Positions 47,350 through 58,028 of a stretch of DNA of 64,000 nucleotides are shown here, one piece after another. The notes below the pieces were generated by a model, which saw nothing but the letters and a program-made list of their open reading frames with translations, ran no database searches and was not told where the DNA came from. The DNA comes from Ulota crispa (lineage: Eukaryota > Streptophyta > Bryopsida > Orthotrichales > Orthotrichaceae), in the NCBI GenBank assembly GCA_963920765.1, contig OY987247.1, forward strand, positions 22,416,471 to 22,480,470. Direction: 5' to 3'. The translations under genes and the position numbers were made by a program. The first letter of the stretch is position 1. Each line of letters opens with the position of its first letter.

Positions 47350-47557
47350 CCCTTGAGCGCCTGGAGTTATTTTAGGATTTAAGAGAAAATGGAGGTTTTA
47401 ATGGCCACTAGAGCTTGGAAAATTACATTCAAAAAAGTGACCGTAGGGTTTGAAAAAGGACTACTTCTTTGCTGATGGGGACTAGCCACAACTGTTTTCA
47501 TCGTGAGATCAAGTCGTGGGCCCAGCGACAAAATCCTATCGCTGGGGCACTTAAGGG
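47350..47557. mobile_element. 208-bp piggyBac-like MITE, TTAA target
   Basis: TTAA at 47346-47349, then CCCTTGAGCGCCTGGAG. The right end GCTGGGGCACTTAAGGG is followed by TTAA at 47558-47561. Ends are inverted copies (CCCTT[G/A]AG[C/T]GCC). Non-coding; inserted just 3' of the CHD-like gene. Confidence 0.85.
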
Positions 47558-47561
47558 TTAA

Positions 47562-47869
47562 GCATGTTAAGTTTCGTAATTAGCCAGACGGGACATAGCG
47601 GCAGCCGGAGTATGCGGAGAGTGGAGTAGTCGGAGCCGAATGGAGTTAGACTGAGGGTTAGGGACGCCCTGACCATAAAGTGCGACCACGTTTCATTGCA
47701 CCTGATAGAGCATGTAGTCGATCGAGCTGCAGCTCCAACCATGTTCAATCTTGTCGAAATCGTGTGCCTTGCTTGCGGGGAGTGATGAGCTTTACTCAAC
47801 ACATTCCTAGTCTTGGTGAGGCTGCAGCTTGCTTCACGCTATCTGCACAGATGCAGACAAAGCGAAGGG
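47562..47869. other. unassigned host-like DNA
   Basis: GC-richer than the flanking repeats and may be host sequence downstream of the CHD-like gene. The short frame at 47680-47895 is not supported by homology. Confidence 0.3.
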
Positions 47870-47872
47870 TAA

Positions 47873-48379
47873 GAGCATCGCCAATGCAACCGTAACGGGG
47901 CCCAGTATAACAAACCCATTTCTTTTAATACAACATTTGTATGATTAGAATGGCATGACTTTTCTTGTTGTAAAAACACAATGAAATTCAAGTTTAGAAT
48001 TTAGGGTTTAGGGTGATTTAGAATCATGGCATCAAATGTTAACTAGCTTTCAAAAAATTTAGAGGCCTCACCAAATCAAGCTTATAGAGGGGAAAATCAA
48101 TCAAGGGCACGGTATAAGTGACCATTTATACTGTGCCCTTGACTGATTTTCCCCTCTATATGCTGATTTGGTGAGGCCTCTTAATTTTTTGGGAGCTAGC
48201 TAATATTTGATGCCATGTATCTAAATCACTCTAAACCCTAAACTTGAATTTTATTGTGTTTTTGCAACAAGAAAAGTCATGCCATTCTAATCACAGAGTT
48301 TTTATATTATGATCAATTAATAATTAAAAATTTATTGTTTGTTATATGGGGCTTGTTTACGGTTACATTGGCAATGCCC
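47873..48379. mobile_element. 507-bp foldback Tourist/Harbinger-like MITE
   Basis: TAA (47870-47872) is followed by GAGCATCGCCAATGCAACCG. The right end is the complement of GGGCATTGCCAATGTAACCG, followed by TAA (48380-48382). The arms continue as a nearly perfect palindrome to the centre near 48110, for example CCCCTCTATA and GGTGAGGCCTC on opposite arms. A TAA/TTA duplication with G-rich ends fits PIF/Harbinger. The hairpin could feed small RNA production. Confidence 0.85.
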
Positions 48380-48382
48380 TAA

Positions 48383-48811
48383 GAGCATCCCCAATCTAGC
48401 CGTAAGGAGGCACTAAAAATGCATGTATCGAGAGATAATCTGGGCTTGAGTGAAAATTAGGGCTCCAATGCAACAATTACTTGTAATTGCAATTTTCAAG
48501 GCTCTCCATGCAAGAGCCCCTCCCTTGCATATTTGCACTATTTGGAGAATCCTGAATACCACTCTAGAGTGTCTAATTCATTAACTATGACTCAATTTTA
48601 GGCAATTTCAAATATTTTTGACATGAATCTCCTCACACAAGCACTTTGAAAAAGACATGAACAATAAACAACTGTGTTTACAAAAAATCAAAAATCTGTA
48701 TGCATTGGGAGTTGCTAAACTGGGAAATATCCTTGCTCTATAACTCAGCTAGAGTCAAACACGGTCTGATAGAGTTTCCAAGCTTCTTTCCCGCCTGGAT
48801 TGGGGATGCCC
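48383..48811. mobile_element. 429-bp Tourist/Harbinger-like MITE abutting the previous one
   Basis: Starts GAGCATCCCCAATCTAGCCG right after the shared TAA (48380-48382). It ends as the complement of GGGCATCCCCAATCCAGG, followed by TAA (48812-48814). Related termini but an unrelated interior to the 47873 element. The arrangement is TAA-element-TAA-element-TAA. Confidence 0.85.
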
Positions 48812-48814
48812 TAA

Positions 48815-49120
48815 GGCAGTCACGACATGACGACTGTACGGCCTGGTTTCTATACCACTGCGCTTCTTGACTAGTTTTAATGTTTCCCAATGTATTTCCT
48901 TTGTCAAGCCGAGAGTTGTGGCCATAATTCTGCTGTTTCTCGTTGACTGAACTACTTTGCCTCTACTGTGGCAGTTGAACGACCACAACGTTCATTACTC
49001 GACCACGCTACCATTCCTTGACTGGCTGTATTTGTATTGTTATGTGGAGTTGCCACTGATGTAGGGTGCCAAATCAAGTGTGGAATTCGAGTTAGGGCTT
49101 ACTGAAGAGCGAAAATAGGT
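48815..49120. other. unassigned DNA
   Basis: No gene or element recognised. Composition is similar to 47562-47869, so it may be the continuation of host sequence split by the two Harbinger-like elements. Confidence 0.3.
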
Positions 49121-49124
49121 CGTA

Positions 49125-50345
49125 AGGTAGGAACACCCACAAGCGTTAGTGTCCCCATAAGAGTTAACTCTAAAATTTTGGAAAATCTATGGAACTAAAT
49201 AGATGTAATTACAAGGATGTACAACATATGAACATGAAACCTTAATGTTGATTATGGGTGCAATGGCAGCTTGCTTTTACAAATTCACAATTTATTCTCA
49301 CAGTATTCAAATAATACATTTGAAAGTGCACACTCATTTTTTTTGTTCCTAATAGGATCCTATAATTTGCTAGTTGTTAACCTCTAAAGGCCCATTGTCC
49401 CTTCGGGGACCGTTTGGGTTTTGATCATGTACCTATGAGTAAACTACTATATGTAATTTTCTGAAACTTTTATGGGAGATGAGGATTTTAAAGATCTACG
49501 TGGGCATCAAAAAAATTCTTCATTCTGACATTTATTGAAGAAGTTATGCATGTTTTTCTGAAATATTGGGGAGGGCTGCCTGTCTAGGCAGCCAAAAACC
49601 TCTTTAAAAATTATCTATTTTTTAAATAAAATTTTGAAACTGGTTTTTTAGATTTTTTCATACATGAGAAGCTTTGAATCATTCAATTTTAGTGAATGAC
49701 ATGAAAGTTATAAGGAGTTTTTGTTTGAGGGTAGTTATGGATTCTCTACTCTAAAATAAACTTTGAAGTCCTTTATTTTACTCAATTTTCAGTATTTTGG
49801 AAAAAACAACTAAACCAAAGGAAGTGGATTGTTTATTACAACATTATAACCGTTGGGATTTGGATTTTTCATTTCAATAATTAAATTCTTAACAATTTAG
49901 TGTTTTGACCCATTCTCTACTTCTTTTTAATTACTAATTTTTCCCATGTATTGTATGGTTCCAATTGATTTGAAAATTCTCCCACACATACCTAACTTGG
50001 TCTTCTACATGGGAAAAAAAAACCTCAACTTTGCGTAGAGCAAATTTTCTGATATAGGAGTGGTCAAGGGCATCTGAAATTTTTGGGCAATACGAAAAAA
50101 AACTTTTTTCTTCACTTCATTTGTAAAAATCTCACTCCTTGTCATTTGGAATAAGTTCAATTTTTTTTTTCAAGTCTAGAGCAAGATTGGATTTCAAAAA
50201 AATATATATATACCATCCCTCTCATTCCCTCAAAAGTGGTAGTTTTCATTGTATTTCACAAAAAAAATGGCTTGGGCCTGTAGGGGTTAATTAATAGTCA
50301 TCATGTTCAAAACCCTTGGTTTGATATTTATGGATGCTCCTACCT
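49125..50345. mobile_element. TA-target MITE (copy 1), split by a TTAA element
   Basis: TA (49123-49124) then AGGTAGGAACACCCA; right end TGCTCCTACCT then TA (50346-50347). Without the 906-base insertion and its duplication it is 311 bases, and it matches the 315-base copy at 56577-56891. A TA duplication suggests a Tc1/mariner-type MITE. Confidence 0.85.
49381..50286. mobile_element. 906-bp piggyBac-like element inside a TA-target MITE
   Basis: TTAA (49377-49380) then CCTCTAAAGGCCCATTG. The right end is the complement of CCCCTACAGGCCCAAG, followed by TTAA (50287-50290). The empty site is visible in the other MITE copy near 56833, where TTTA stands in place of TTAA-element-TTAA. Interior AT-rich and non-coding; related to 53428-54899. 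Confidence 0.9.
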
Positions 50346-50513
50346 TAGATAGATTTTGGTTCATAATTTTTTTTGATGCAAATGTGTTTTTGGATGATTA
50401 CAATAGCGGCTGGAGGTATTGGCATATGGTGAGGAGAAAGTAGAAGTAACCTCATGCTACATTGATTTTGACTTAAGGTTATTTCATTATGTGGATTTTG
50501 ATTTGTGGTTTAA

Positions 50514-51259
50514 TCCCTAAACGCCCATGCGTTTTTCATCAAAATCAGGGTTTTGGGAGAGCTATGACTTTTTTGTGTTGTATCTTAGTCAATGAGATGA
50601 TCCACAAAAAGTGATCATTAAAAATGGTGGAACACATACTTAGAAAATGGCTTGCAAAATTTAGGAACAACTAACTGTGGGAGATGGGAGATTATAACAT
50701 TTGATCAAACATGTGATGACAAAATCTCATTTTTTGCTAGGTAGTTGCTTTTTGATGATTTTTACAAAATTTTGTAAGCCCCCGATTCATCTTGATTTTA
50801 GTGAGTAGCAAGATTAGATGTGAATGAACACACTTGTAAATTATTGAAGTTTGTCCTTCTTTATATGTCAAATTTTAGGGTTTCAAAGTGCTATTGCACG
50901 GAAAATAATGATTGGCACAGTTGGTGAGTGTTGCCACAATAAAGGTTTAGAACATGCTTGAACCCTTGCCAACATATTTTCCACTACCACAAAGCACACA
51001 CAAGGAAGTTTGCAAAGGATACCAACCAATTGGAGCTTGTAAATCATTGTTTGCCACTATGCCATGTATGATGTTTTATCCAATCAAATCTCTTGAGACA
51101 CTTGTACAATATTTGACTTACCATTAGTGCATTGGCATGCACAACTTGAATACCTTTGCAGTTGTAGTTTATAACAAGATCAAAAAATTAGATCTAGAGC
51201 CTCAAACAAGCCTTTGAAATCATGCAAGGACAAATTTGGTCCTCTGGAGAGTTCAAGGG
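50514..51259. mobile_element. 746-bp TTAA element
   Basis: TTAA (50510-50513) then TCCCTAAACGCCCATGC. The right end GAGTTCAAGGG is followed by TTAA (51260-51263). Ends are less similar to each other than in the neighbours. Its first 300 bases match 29905-30215, which confirms a repeat family. Confidence 0.65.
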
Positions 51260-51263
51260 TTAA

Positions 51264-51875
51264 TTAAGGGCTGTTGTATTTTGTTGAAGCCCATTTGTGG
51301 TCATGAGCTTGAGAGACACCCAAAATTGCCACTTTTCCCGATGAGCATAATTCTTATTAGAGGGGTTCAAACATAAAATATGGCATACAAGTTTCTCACC
51401 TCACAGGACCCCAGCTCACTGGTCAATTATTTTTGTTCACTCTTGCGCCAAAAGTCTAACACACCTATGAATTTGCAATTAGGGTTTTATGCGCAAATTG
51501 GAGGTTTGAGCATCTAAGACAGACGTGAGGATAAGATGCGCAAAAGTGAGTTTCTGAACTTCACTCCTCACATGAATCACGTTAGGAGTGAATTCTAGAG
51601 GTGAGTAGTCACCTTGCTATTCACCAATGAATCCACATAGGTGAATTGCAACGTGAGTCACCTAAAAAGTTTAAATTTGAAGCCTCCTATTGTAACATGT
51701 CAAATTTGATATGTTGTTGGTAAATGAAAGAGGATCAATCACTCTAAGAACCCGTCAATAGGGTATTGTATCCAAACTTGGTGGAAGGTTTTCTTTTTAA
51801 TACATGCTCTAAAATTGCCACACTCTCTATTGATTAGAGGGATGTTCACCAGCTCAGCTTTGATCAAGTGGTGGT
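51264..51875. other. spacer between TTAA elements
   Basis: No gene. Repeated 'tgag..acct'/'gtgaatt' motifs near 51540-51660 suggest further decayed repeats. Confidence 0.4.
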
Positions 51876-52296
51876 TTAACCCTTTAAGGACCACACCCAT
51901 TTTCAAAAAACCCACTAAAAACAAGGATGACAAATTTAAATGTGCAGTTCAATCAAGTATGGACCCAATTTGAACAATCCAACCGTACAAATGTGAAGGA
52001 CATCTTATTTGTTGTCACATATCAAAACTTCAGCTAGATCTACCATTGGAGGTGAAATATTATAATGATTGAGTGAGCCGTATGTGGAGAGTCTCTAGTT
52101 TTTCATGGTTGTGTAGTTATGGATGTTAATGCTTCATGCAAGCTTTGATTGTAAAAAGCCTTACATTTCTAGAAAGCCAGGGTCCCCACCTTTCTAATAA
52201 GACTAGTTTCACACAAGATGGATAAAAACAGCATTCATAAAGTGTAGCTAAGTGGACAGAAAGGGTCAAAACTCCCACTTTCTTTACTATCTTTAA

Positions 52297-52696
52297 CCCT
52301 TAAACAACCACAGGGAACCGTGAAATCTTGATTGTATTGTAATTCTACAGTGACACAAATCTGATTTTTGTTCTTTTTTTGACGCAGATTGTGAATCCAA
52401 GCGACTAGACAAGAGCGCTTGCTCTTGACACTCCAGCAGTGTGTTCATTTTGGGGATCCACCGCAAGGATCCGTATGTCGCAGATACGCTCTAGCTACGT
52501 ATTTGTAGCCCACTTCCAATACAAACGCTTTGCAAAGTTGGAAAAACGATTGCAGAAATATGCTGAACATTGCAAATGGTGGAGACAAACATCAATACAC
52601 AACCCTCAAAAATCCAAGCAAAATCCAAAACAACACCTCTAAATACGAGAAAAATACCCTATTTTGGCCGCAGAGGCACGCTGGGTTGTTTAGGGG
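52297..52696. mobile_element. 400-bp piggyBac-like MITE nested in the 51.9-53.4 kb element
   Basis: TTAA (52293-52296) then CCCTTAAACAACCACAGG. The right end is the complement of CCCCTAAACAACCCAGC, followed by TTAA (52697-52700). The open frame at 52439-52642 has no family resemblance and is probably chance. Confidence 0.85.
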
Positions 52697-52727
52697 TTAA
52701 AATATTCTACAAGAAATCTAATCACTA

Positions 52728-52959
52728 CAGTAGAACCTCCTAAACTAATACCTCTCTAAACTAATATGCTCTATAAACTAATGTATAACACAAATCTCAA
52801 TGTTAGGGCCATAATATAAAAAAACCAAGCTACCTATAATGCTATCTCGGCACTAATCTCAAGTTTATTTCATTTTTACACTTCTACAAAATTAACTAGT
52901 AATTTAAACTATTTTGGTTCTTGAAGTCCCAACCATATTAGTTTAGAGGAGTTCTAGTG
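52728..52959. mobile_element. 232-bp pogo/Emigrant-like MITE
   Basis: TA (52726-52727), then CAGTAGAACCTCCTAAACTA. The right end is the complement of CACTAGAACTCCTCTAAACT, followed by TA (52960-52961). The ends resemble the CAGTAAAACCTCTATAAATT type of the Arabidopsis Emigrant/Lemi1 (Tc1/mariner pogo) family as I remember it. Non-coding. Confidence 0.75.
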
Positions 52960-53427
52960 TACTATGGAAAATCCGATTGGTGGAAACAATCAAGAATTGG
53001 CCTTAAACATAGGACGTTAAGCTTTGAAAATGAAATGACAACACCATTTCAATAGATCTTTAAACACTACAATTATATTGCTACAGTATAGGAAATCAGT
53101 ACAAGCAAACTTATTAAGCAATTTGATTTTTTTTGGATTGTGTAATTGAGATTTGACATTCTTCTTGCATATTTGATGTATAGTGTTGTTGCTTTGATCC
53201 ATCTTTGGCAAAAAACAAACACGCATTTTGAGGCCATGCCGTATAAATACCATTATGTGTCAACTCACATGCCCAATTCCATTGTTATTTTTTTAGATGG
53301 ATGCAAAATTCTTGTCATCACAAGCGTTCTTCAAGACCAATTTCCAAATTGTCAAGTGATCTTGATATATAGGCCAAAAACTAATCCTAGCGACTAAAAT
53401 ATGGTTGCGTGGTCCTTGAAGGGTTAA

Positions 53428-54899
53428 CATGTAAAGGACTCTTGTCTCCTCAAGGGACAAATGAGATTTTGGGCATGTACCTAAGACTAAATTACTTTGT
53501 GTGATTTTTTGAAACCTTTATTGAAGGTGGGGTATTCAAAAATCTATTTAGGCATCTAATTTTTTCTTCATTCTGACGTTTATTGAAGAAGTGTGTGAAT
53601 TTTTGGAAAATAAGGGAGACCAAGCAGCCCAAAACTTTTTTTTAAATTGCATTTTTCTAAAATATAAAAATTTGAAATTGGTTCTTGAGATTTATATATA
53701 TGTGGGAACCTTTTAATCATTCAATTTTGATTGGTGAGTGAGAAATTTTTGTTTGCGGGTTGGTATGAGACTCCCAAACCTCCATTCCTTTTGCCCCTTG
53801 TAAAAATTCGTGCTTTAACCCCTAAACGCCCAAGGGAGTAAGGGCAAAACATAGATGCATTATAAAATGATACTTATGTAACTTTGATGAAGTTTGCTTC
53901 AAAAGAGAAAACAAGAATCATAATGTCTAGTAAATATCCATATAGTCAAACATTCAAAAAAATTCTGGATTTTTATTGAATGAATTTGGAAGCATTTACC
54001 ATTTAATATTCACCAAAAATTACAAATTTTATTTATAGATTTTAAAATTTTGGTATGATTGGTTAAAAATAGACATTCTATTCTAAACTTCAAAAATGAA
54101 ATCTTTTCAAAAGAGAGAACATAATTAGTTTCTTGAAATAGTAAATTTCATAATCGTAGCAAATATTGAAGTGTTTGTCTTTGAAAGATTCTCCTTCATG
54201 GAGTTTAACTAGAATTGACATGATTCAAAATGGGTTGGAAAGTAGCCTTGAATTTTTATTTATTTGTTTTTTAGTTTTTTAATTTTGTTTTCCATCTCAA
54301 GCAGCCCCCTCAAAAGGGCAACGACCAAAAAATGGTTGATTGAGCGCTTAGGGGTTAATTTTATGAGCTCTTTGTGTGTTTTTTTTACTTCTTTTTTACC
54401 AAATTGTAGTAAACTAAAATCCTTGGGTTTGTGCCATTTGGATTAAAGTAATTCAAATTTCTGAATTTTACATAAATCCTCCAATTTTACCTAATGTATA
54501 TGTAAATTCCACGGCCTTATAGCATTGCAAGATTTTACAGAGTATGATTTACACCTCCAACTCGTTTGAAAATTCTCCCACACATACCTAATTTGGTCTT
54601 CTACATGGAATAAATAAGCATCAACTTTGTGCAGTGCAATTCTTTTATTATAGAAGAGGTCAAAGGATTCTCAAATTTTTGGGCAGTAAGGAAAAAACCT
54701 TTTTTTGCACTTCAAATGTTAACATCTCACTCCTCTTCATCTAGAATGAGCTGATTTTTTTTCTACAAGTACCTCAAATAGTTTAGGGCAAGATCCTATG
54801 GTTGATTTCAAATAAAACAAATTTTTTACCTTATTCATTGCCCTAGAAGTGGCAATTTTCAATAACTTTTGTAGAAAAAGGGGCTCAATCATTTAGGAG
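53428..54899. mobile_element. 1,472-bp TTAA element sharing its TTAA with its neighbour
   Basis: Begins CATGTAAAGGACTC directly after the TTAA (53424-53427) that also ends the 51880-53423 element. Ends as the complement of CTCCTAAATGATTGAGC, followed by TTAA (54900-54903). The interior matches 49381-50286, for example 'cttcattctgac.tttattgaagaagt' and 'ttctcccacacatacctaa'. The element at 53819-54354 is nested inside. The left end has diverged from CCC. Confidence 0.75.
53819..54354. mobile_element. 536-bp piggyBac-like MITE nested in the 53.4-54.9 kb element
   Basis: TTAA (53815-53818) then CCCCTAAACGCCCAAGG. The right end is the complement of CCCCTAAGCGCTCAATC, followed by TTAA (54355-54358). 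Good inverted ends, non-coding interior. Confidence 0.85.
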
Positions 54900-54903
54900 T
54901 TAA

Positions 54904-55471
54904 AAGATCTAATTATATGTTTAGGTAGAAGCACATAGTACCAATTATGTACTTGATGCAGTTTCTCCTTATTTATGGTGGTCATTTTAGAACTTAAATC
55001 TATACAAGCCATAGATAGCTTATCATTTTGATTAACAATAATGAGCTTTTTGTGACTTATGTAGAATTGAGTTCTAGAATGACCCCATTATATAAAGAGT
55101 AACCGCATTTGGTACACTATTATTATTGGGTGCTTCTACCTAATATGGACATAACATTCAGTAGCCTAAAGAAAGGCTGCCTTTCCCTCTCTTTAGGTTT
55201 CATCCACGAATTTCATCTTGACAAAAAATAAATAACAATTTTTTATTTTATTTTATTTTAAATAATTTTTCTAACATGGCTGGCCCCCACATTGACGTAT
55301 GTGCACTAAATTGAGCCTCCCTTTCATAAACTCTTTGACAAATTCAACCAAGTGTCCCTATAGCTACAGATGGGTGTGGAACATTCCACACCATTTCATC
55401 TAGAGGGAGGGTTTAGGGTTTAGGGGTTTATGTATTTATATGTTTCAACTATTTGACAAGTTCTAATTTGT
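54904..55471. other. unassigned AT-rich spacer
   Basis: No gene. It contains the telomere-like doublet GGGTTTAGGGTTTAGG near 55408, too short to be an interstitial telomere. Confidence 0.4.
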
Positions 55472-56576
55472 TTAACCCCTAAAGGACAAAGAAGCCTTTT
55501 TTGGACTTTTTGAATATTTGGGCAAATATTTCTTGTGTCAATATTTGAGGTAAGATTATGAAAATAAAGATATGTGTGCTCATATTGAAAAGCTTGTGTT
55601 CCTCTCAAAGGAATTGGAATTGAATAATTTTTGAATGAGATATGGTTTTGTACAGTATGTGGTTTAAGTATCAATACAATCATCTTTAAAAAATTTAGAA
55701 ACAAAGGGATTGAAGAAGAGTGTTGCCCAAATAGTGTTCAAAATCATTTTACAACGGCTTGGTCAATGGGCAAAATTTGCAGTCAACTCTCTTTGAGTAT
55801 ATTACAACTTCAATTTTATTTTATTTTTTAAAGAAAAATTACTTTGGGAAGTACTCCAAGTATTGTTATAGGTTTACACCATATGGATTTTGTAATTAAG
55901 ATTTATTGCAATAAGAATCTCTTTTGTGAATTTTTTTTAGTTTATTTCAAGAAAGAGCTTCAATTTTTTTTACCACCATGTTATAAGCATTGGGTGATCA
56001 CAAAATCTGTGAGGCATATGGCCAACTTCATGCTCTACAAGAAATTCAAATTGCACAAGAAATTCATAGAGGGGAAGATATCATTTTGGGTGGCCAAAAG
56101 AAATTGACACTTTAGACAAGCTTCAGAAAGAGTATTGACCCAAATGTGAATGTTATGATCTAATGAAGAATGCTCTTACCAAGTCTGAAATTTTGAAAGG
56201 ATTTACACAAGTGACATAGTAGATCTTGGGATTAAATTATAAAAAAAATTCAAATTTTGATTCACTAATAATACTATTATTGAGAGAGGTCAATTTTGAG
56301 CCAGTAGAGCTTGTAAAAAATAATAATAATTAGGGGTCAAACTTTGTACACCCCCCTTACTATAGGCTTTTATACTTTTTAAGATGATGTAAGTCAATTA
56401 TTCAAGTTTTGAGTATTTTGATATTGGATCTTGAGATAGTGTTTATTTATTTATTTGTTACTTATACAAGAGACTTTAGTGTTTTTAGAATTCTTTCATA
56501 TTTGTAGCAAAACAACTTTGGAAGTATTGCATTGGTTGTAACTTGTATAGTTTTTTTGAGGTTTACATTTCAGTTA

Positions 56577-56891
56577 AGGTAGGAGCACCCATAAGCGTCA
56601 GTGACCCTATAACCGTCACTTTTGAAATTTTGGACAATCTATGGAAGTGAATAGATGCAATGACAAGAATGTACAACATGTGAACATGAATTTTTAAAAG
56701 TAGTTATGGGTGCATTGGCAATTTGCTCTTTAAAAATTCATAACTTATTCTCAGAGTATCCAAATAATACATTTGAAAGTGCAAACTTGTTTTTTTTTCT
56801 GTTACTAGTAGGATCCTATAATTTGCTAGTTGTTTATTAATAGTCAACATGTTCAAAACCCTTAGTTTTAAGTTTACAAGTGCTCCTACCT
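56577..56891. mobile_element. 315-bp TA-target MITE (copy 2, uninterrupted)
   Basis: TA (56575-56576), AGGTAGGAGCACCCATAAG; right end GTGCTCCTACCT, then TA (56892-56893). It matches 49125-50345 throughout and lacks the TTAA insertion present there, so it acts as the empty site. It interrupts the decayed piggyBac-like coding region. Confidence 0.88.
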
Positions 56892-57599
56892 TATCCATCA
56901 AGGCATTTCATCATGGTTATGAGTTACAATTTGTGCTATTTTAAAACTCTTTGAGAACTTGTTAACAAGAATATGATATCAAGCCATTCTTAAGAAAGGT
57001 AAAAAACCTACACTAACAGTTGTTTATTTACATTTTGCTTATCCACTCTTGCTTTAATTTATTCATCATATAATAATTGACAACTATTAAAACATAAGTA
57101 GAGGGTGTATTTGATCACTTAATTATAATACCAATATGTGGCTTGTACAATATACCTCATCACATGCAATATCTCTGTGTCTTCAAATAAGATTTTGAAG
57201 TAGTTTTCTAGTGTTTGTGGATTTGTATTTATATTGGTTTGGAACATATTCAAGTGATGTTTTGGCTTTTTCTTTTTATCATACACATACAAATTATTAC
57301 TTCATTGAATTTTCAATCTTCATCTCCACTCCTAAAGGATAATTGTTTGTTAAACAAACAATTCAAAATTTTGGTAGGTTCCTATGAAGTTAATTTTAAA
57401 TGGATGTTTTTGAAATTTGGAGACAAGGTGCATACAATGAATACCTTTGAATGAAAAAAAACTTCAATTGGATACCCTAGTAAAAAGTTATAATGATCAA
57501 AATAATGCAATTTGCTTGGGCAAGAAATAGATAAAGGGCAATGAAGAAAAAAATGTCCCAACTTAGCTTCAACAATAGTTTTTGTAGGGGCCTAGATGA

Positions 57600-57670
57600 A
57601 GATCCTAATAGGGATCTAGGTAGGGATTTTGGTCAGGGTCTTGGTGAAGGTCTTAATGAGGAACTTGGCA
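57600..57670 (+). repeat. short GGTCTTGGTGAAGGTCT-type tandem repeat
   Basis: About five 12-base units (gatctaggtagg, gattttggtcag, ggtcttggtgaa, ggtcttaatgag, ...) encode a Gly-Leu/Asp-rich stretch (GRDFGQGLGEGLNEELG) in the piggyBac-like remnant. Confidence 0.5.
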
Positions 57671-58028
57671 AATTCTTATTTTCTCTTTTGCTAGACATAA
57701 CAACAGTGAACATGTTTGTCACGTATGTTCATGAGTGTATGAATGATGAATAGTAGCAAAGACCATTGACGCATCTCTAATTTTGTATAAAATTATGCAA
57801 AACTTTTTTACAAAATAGAAGAGAACAAAATTGCAAGAAAACAAGAAGCCATAATGAATTATGTTATCCTCAACCTCTAATTTGAGAGGAAATTGTATGG
57901 TTTGCAATGATGGTAAGACACAGCCTCAAGTATTTTGCCCAATTTGCAATGACAAATATATGTGCAATTGTACGGGATGTTTTGAAGACATCATGATAAT
58001 CTTCATCCATGAAGGGAAGAAAGTGTAA

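Larger units (their letters stand above)
51880..53423. mobile_element. 1,544-bp piggyBac-like element with two nested MITEs
   Basis: TTAA (51876-51879) then CCCTTTAAGGACCACACC. The right end is the complement of CCCTTCAAGGACCACGC, followed by TTAA (53424-53427). The ends match at about 15 of the first 17 positions. It contains the TTAA element at 52297-52696 and the pogo-like MITE at 52728-52959, leaving about 900 bases of its own. No ORF looks like a transposase. Confidence 0.85.
55476..58028 (+). pseudogene. decayed piggyBac-like transposase region
   Basis: It opens with TTAA (55472-55475) and CCCCTAAAGGAC, as in the neighbouring MITEs. Plus-strand frames further in show piggyBac-like remnants. 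The frame from 55844 has GLHHMDFVIKIYCNKNLFCE (compare the family's D-N-F-x-T-S ... L-F region) and KKFIEGKISFWVAKRN. The frame from 57541 has LLLDITTVNMFVTYVHE, like the 'L-L-D-x-x-x-V-N-x-x-x-x-Y' block. The frame 57876-58028 ends in a cysteine-rich tail, C-x2-C-x9-C-x2-C-x5-C-x-C-x2-C-F, like the C-terminal domain of piggyBac/PGBD proteins. Many stops and a MITE insertion (56577-56891) break it. The first DDE block was not found, so the call rests on fragments plus context. Confidence 0.45.

Noticed and set aside
52439-52642. 67-residue ORF
   Set aside because: Lies inside a 400-bp non-autonomous TTAA element; no transposase-like residues.
55400-55435. GGGTTTAGGG repeats resembling plant telomere DNA
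   Set aside because: Only two to three units; also seen near 48000. Too short for an interstitial telomere.
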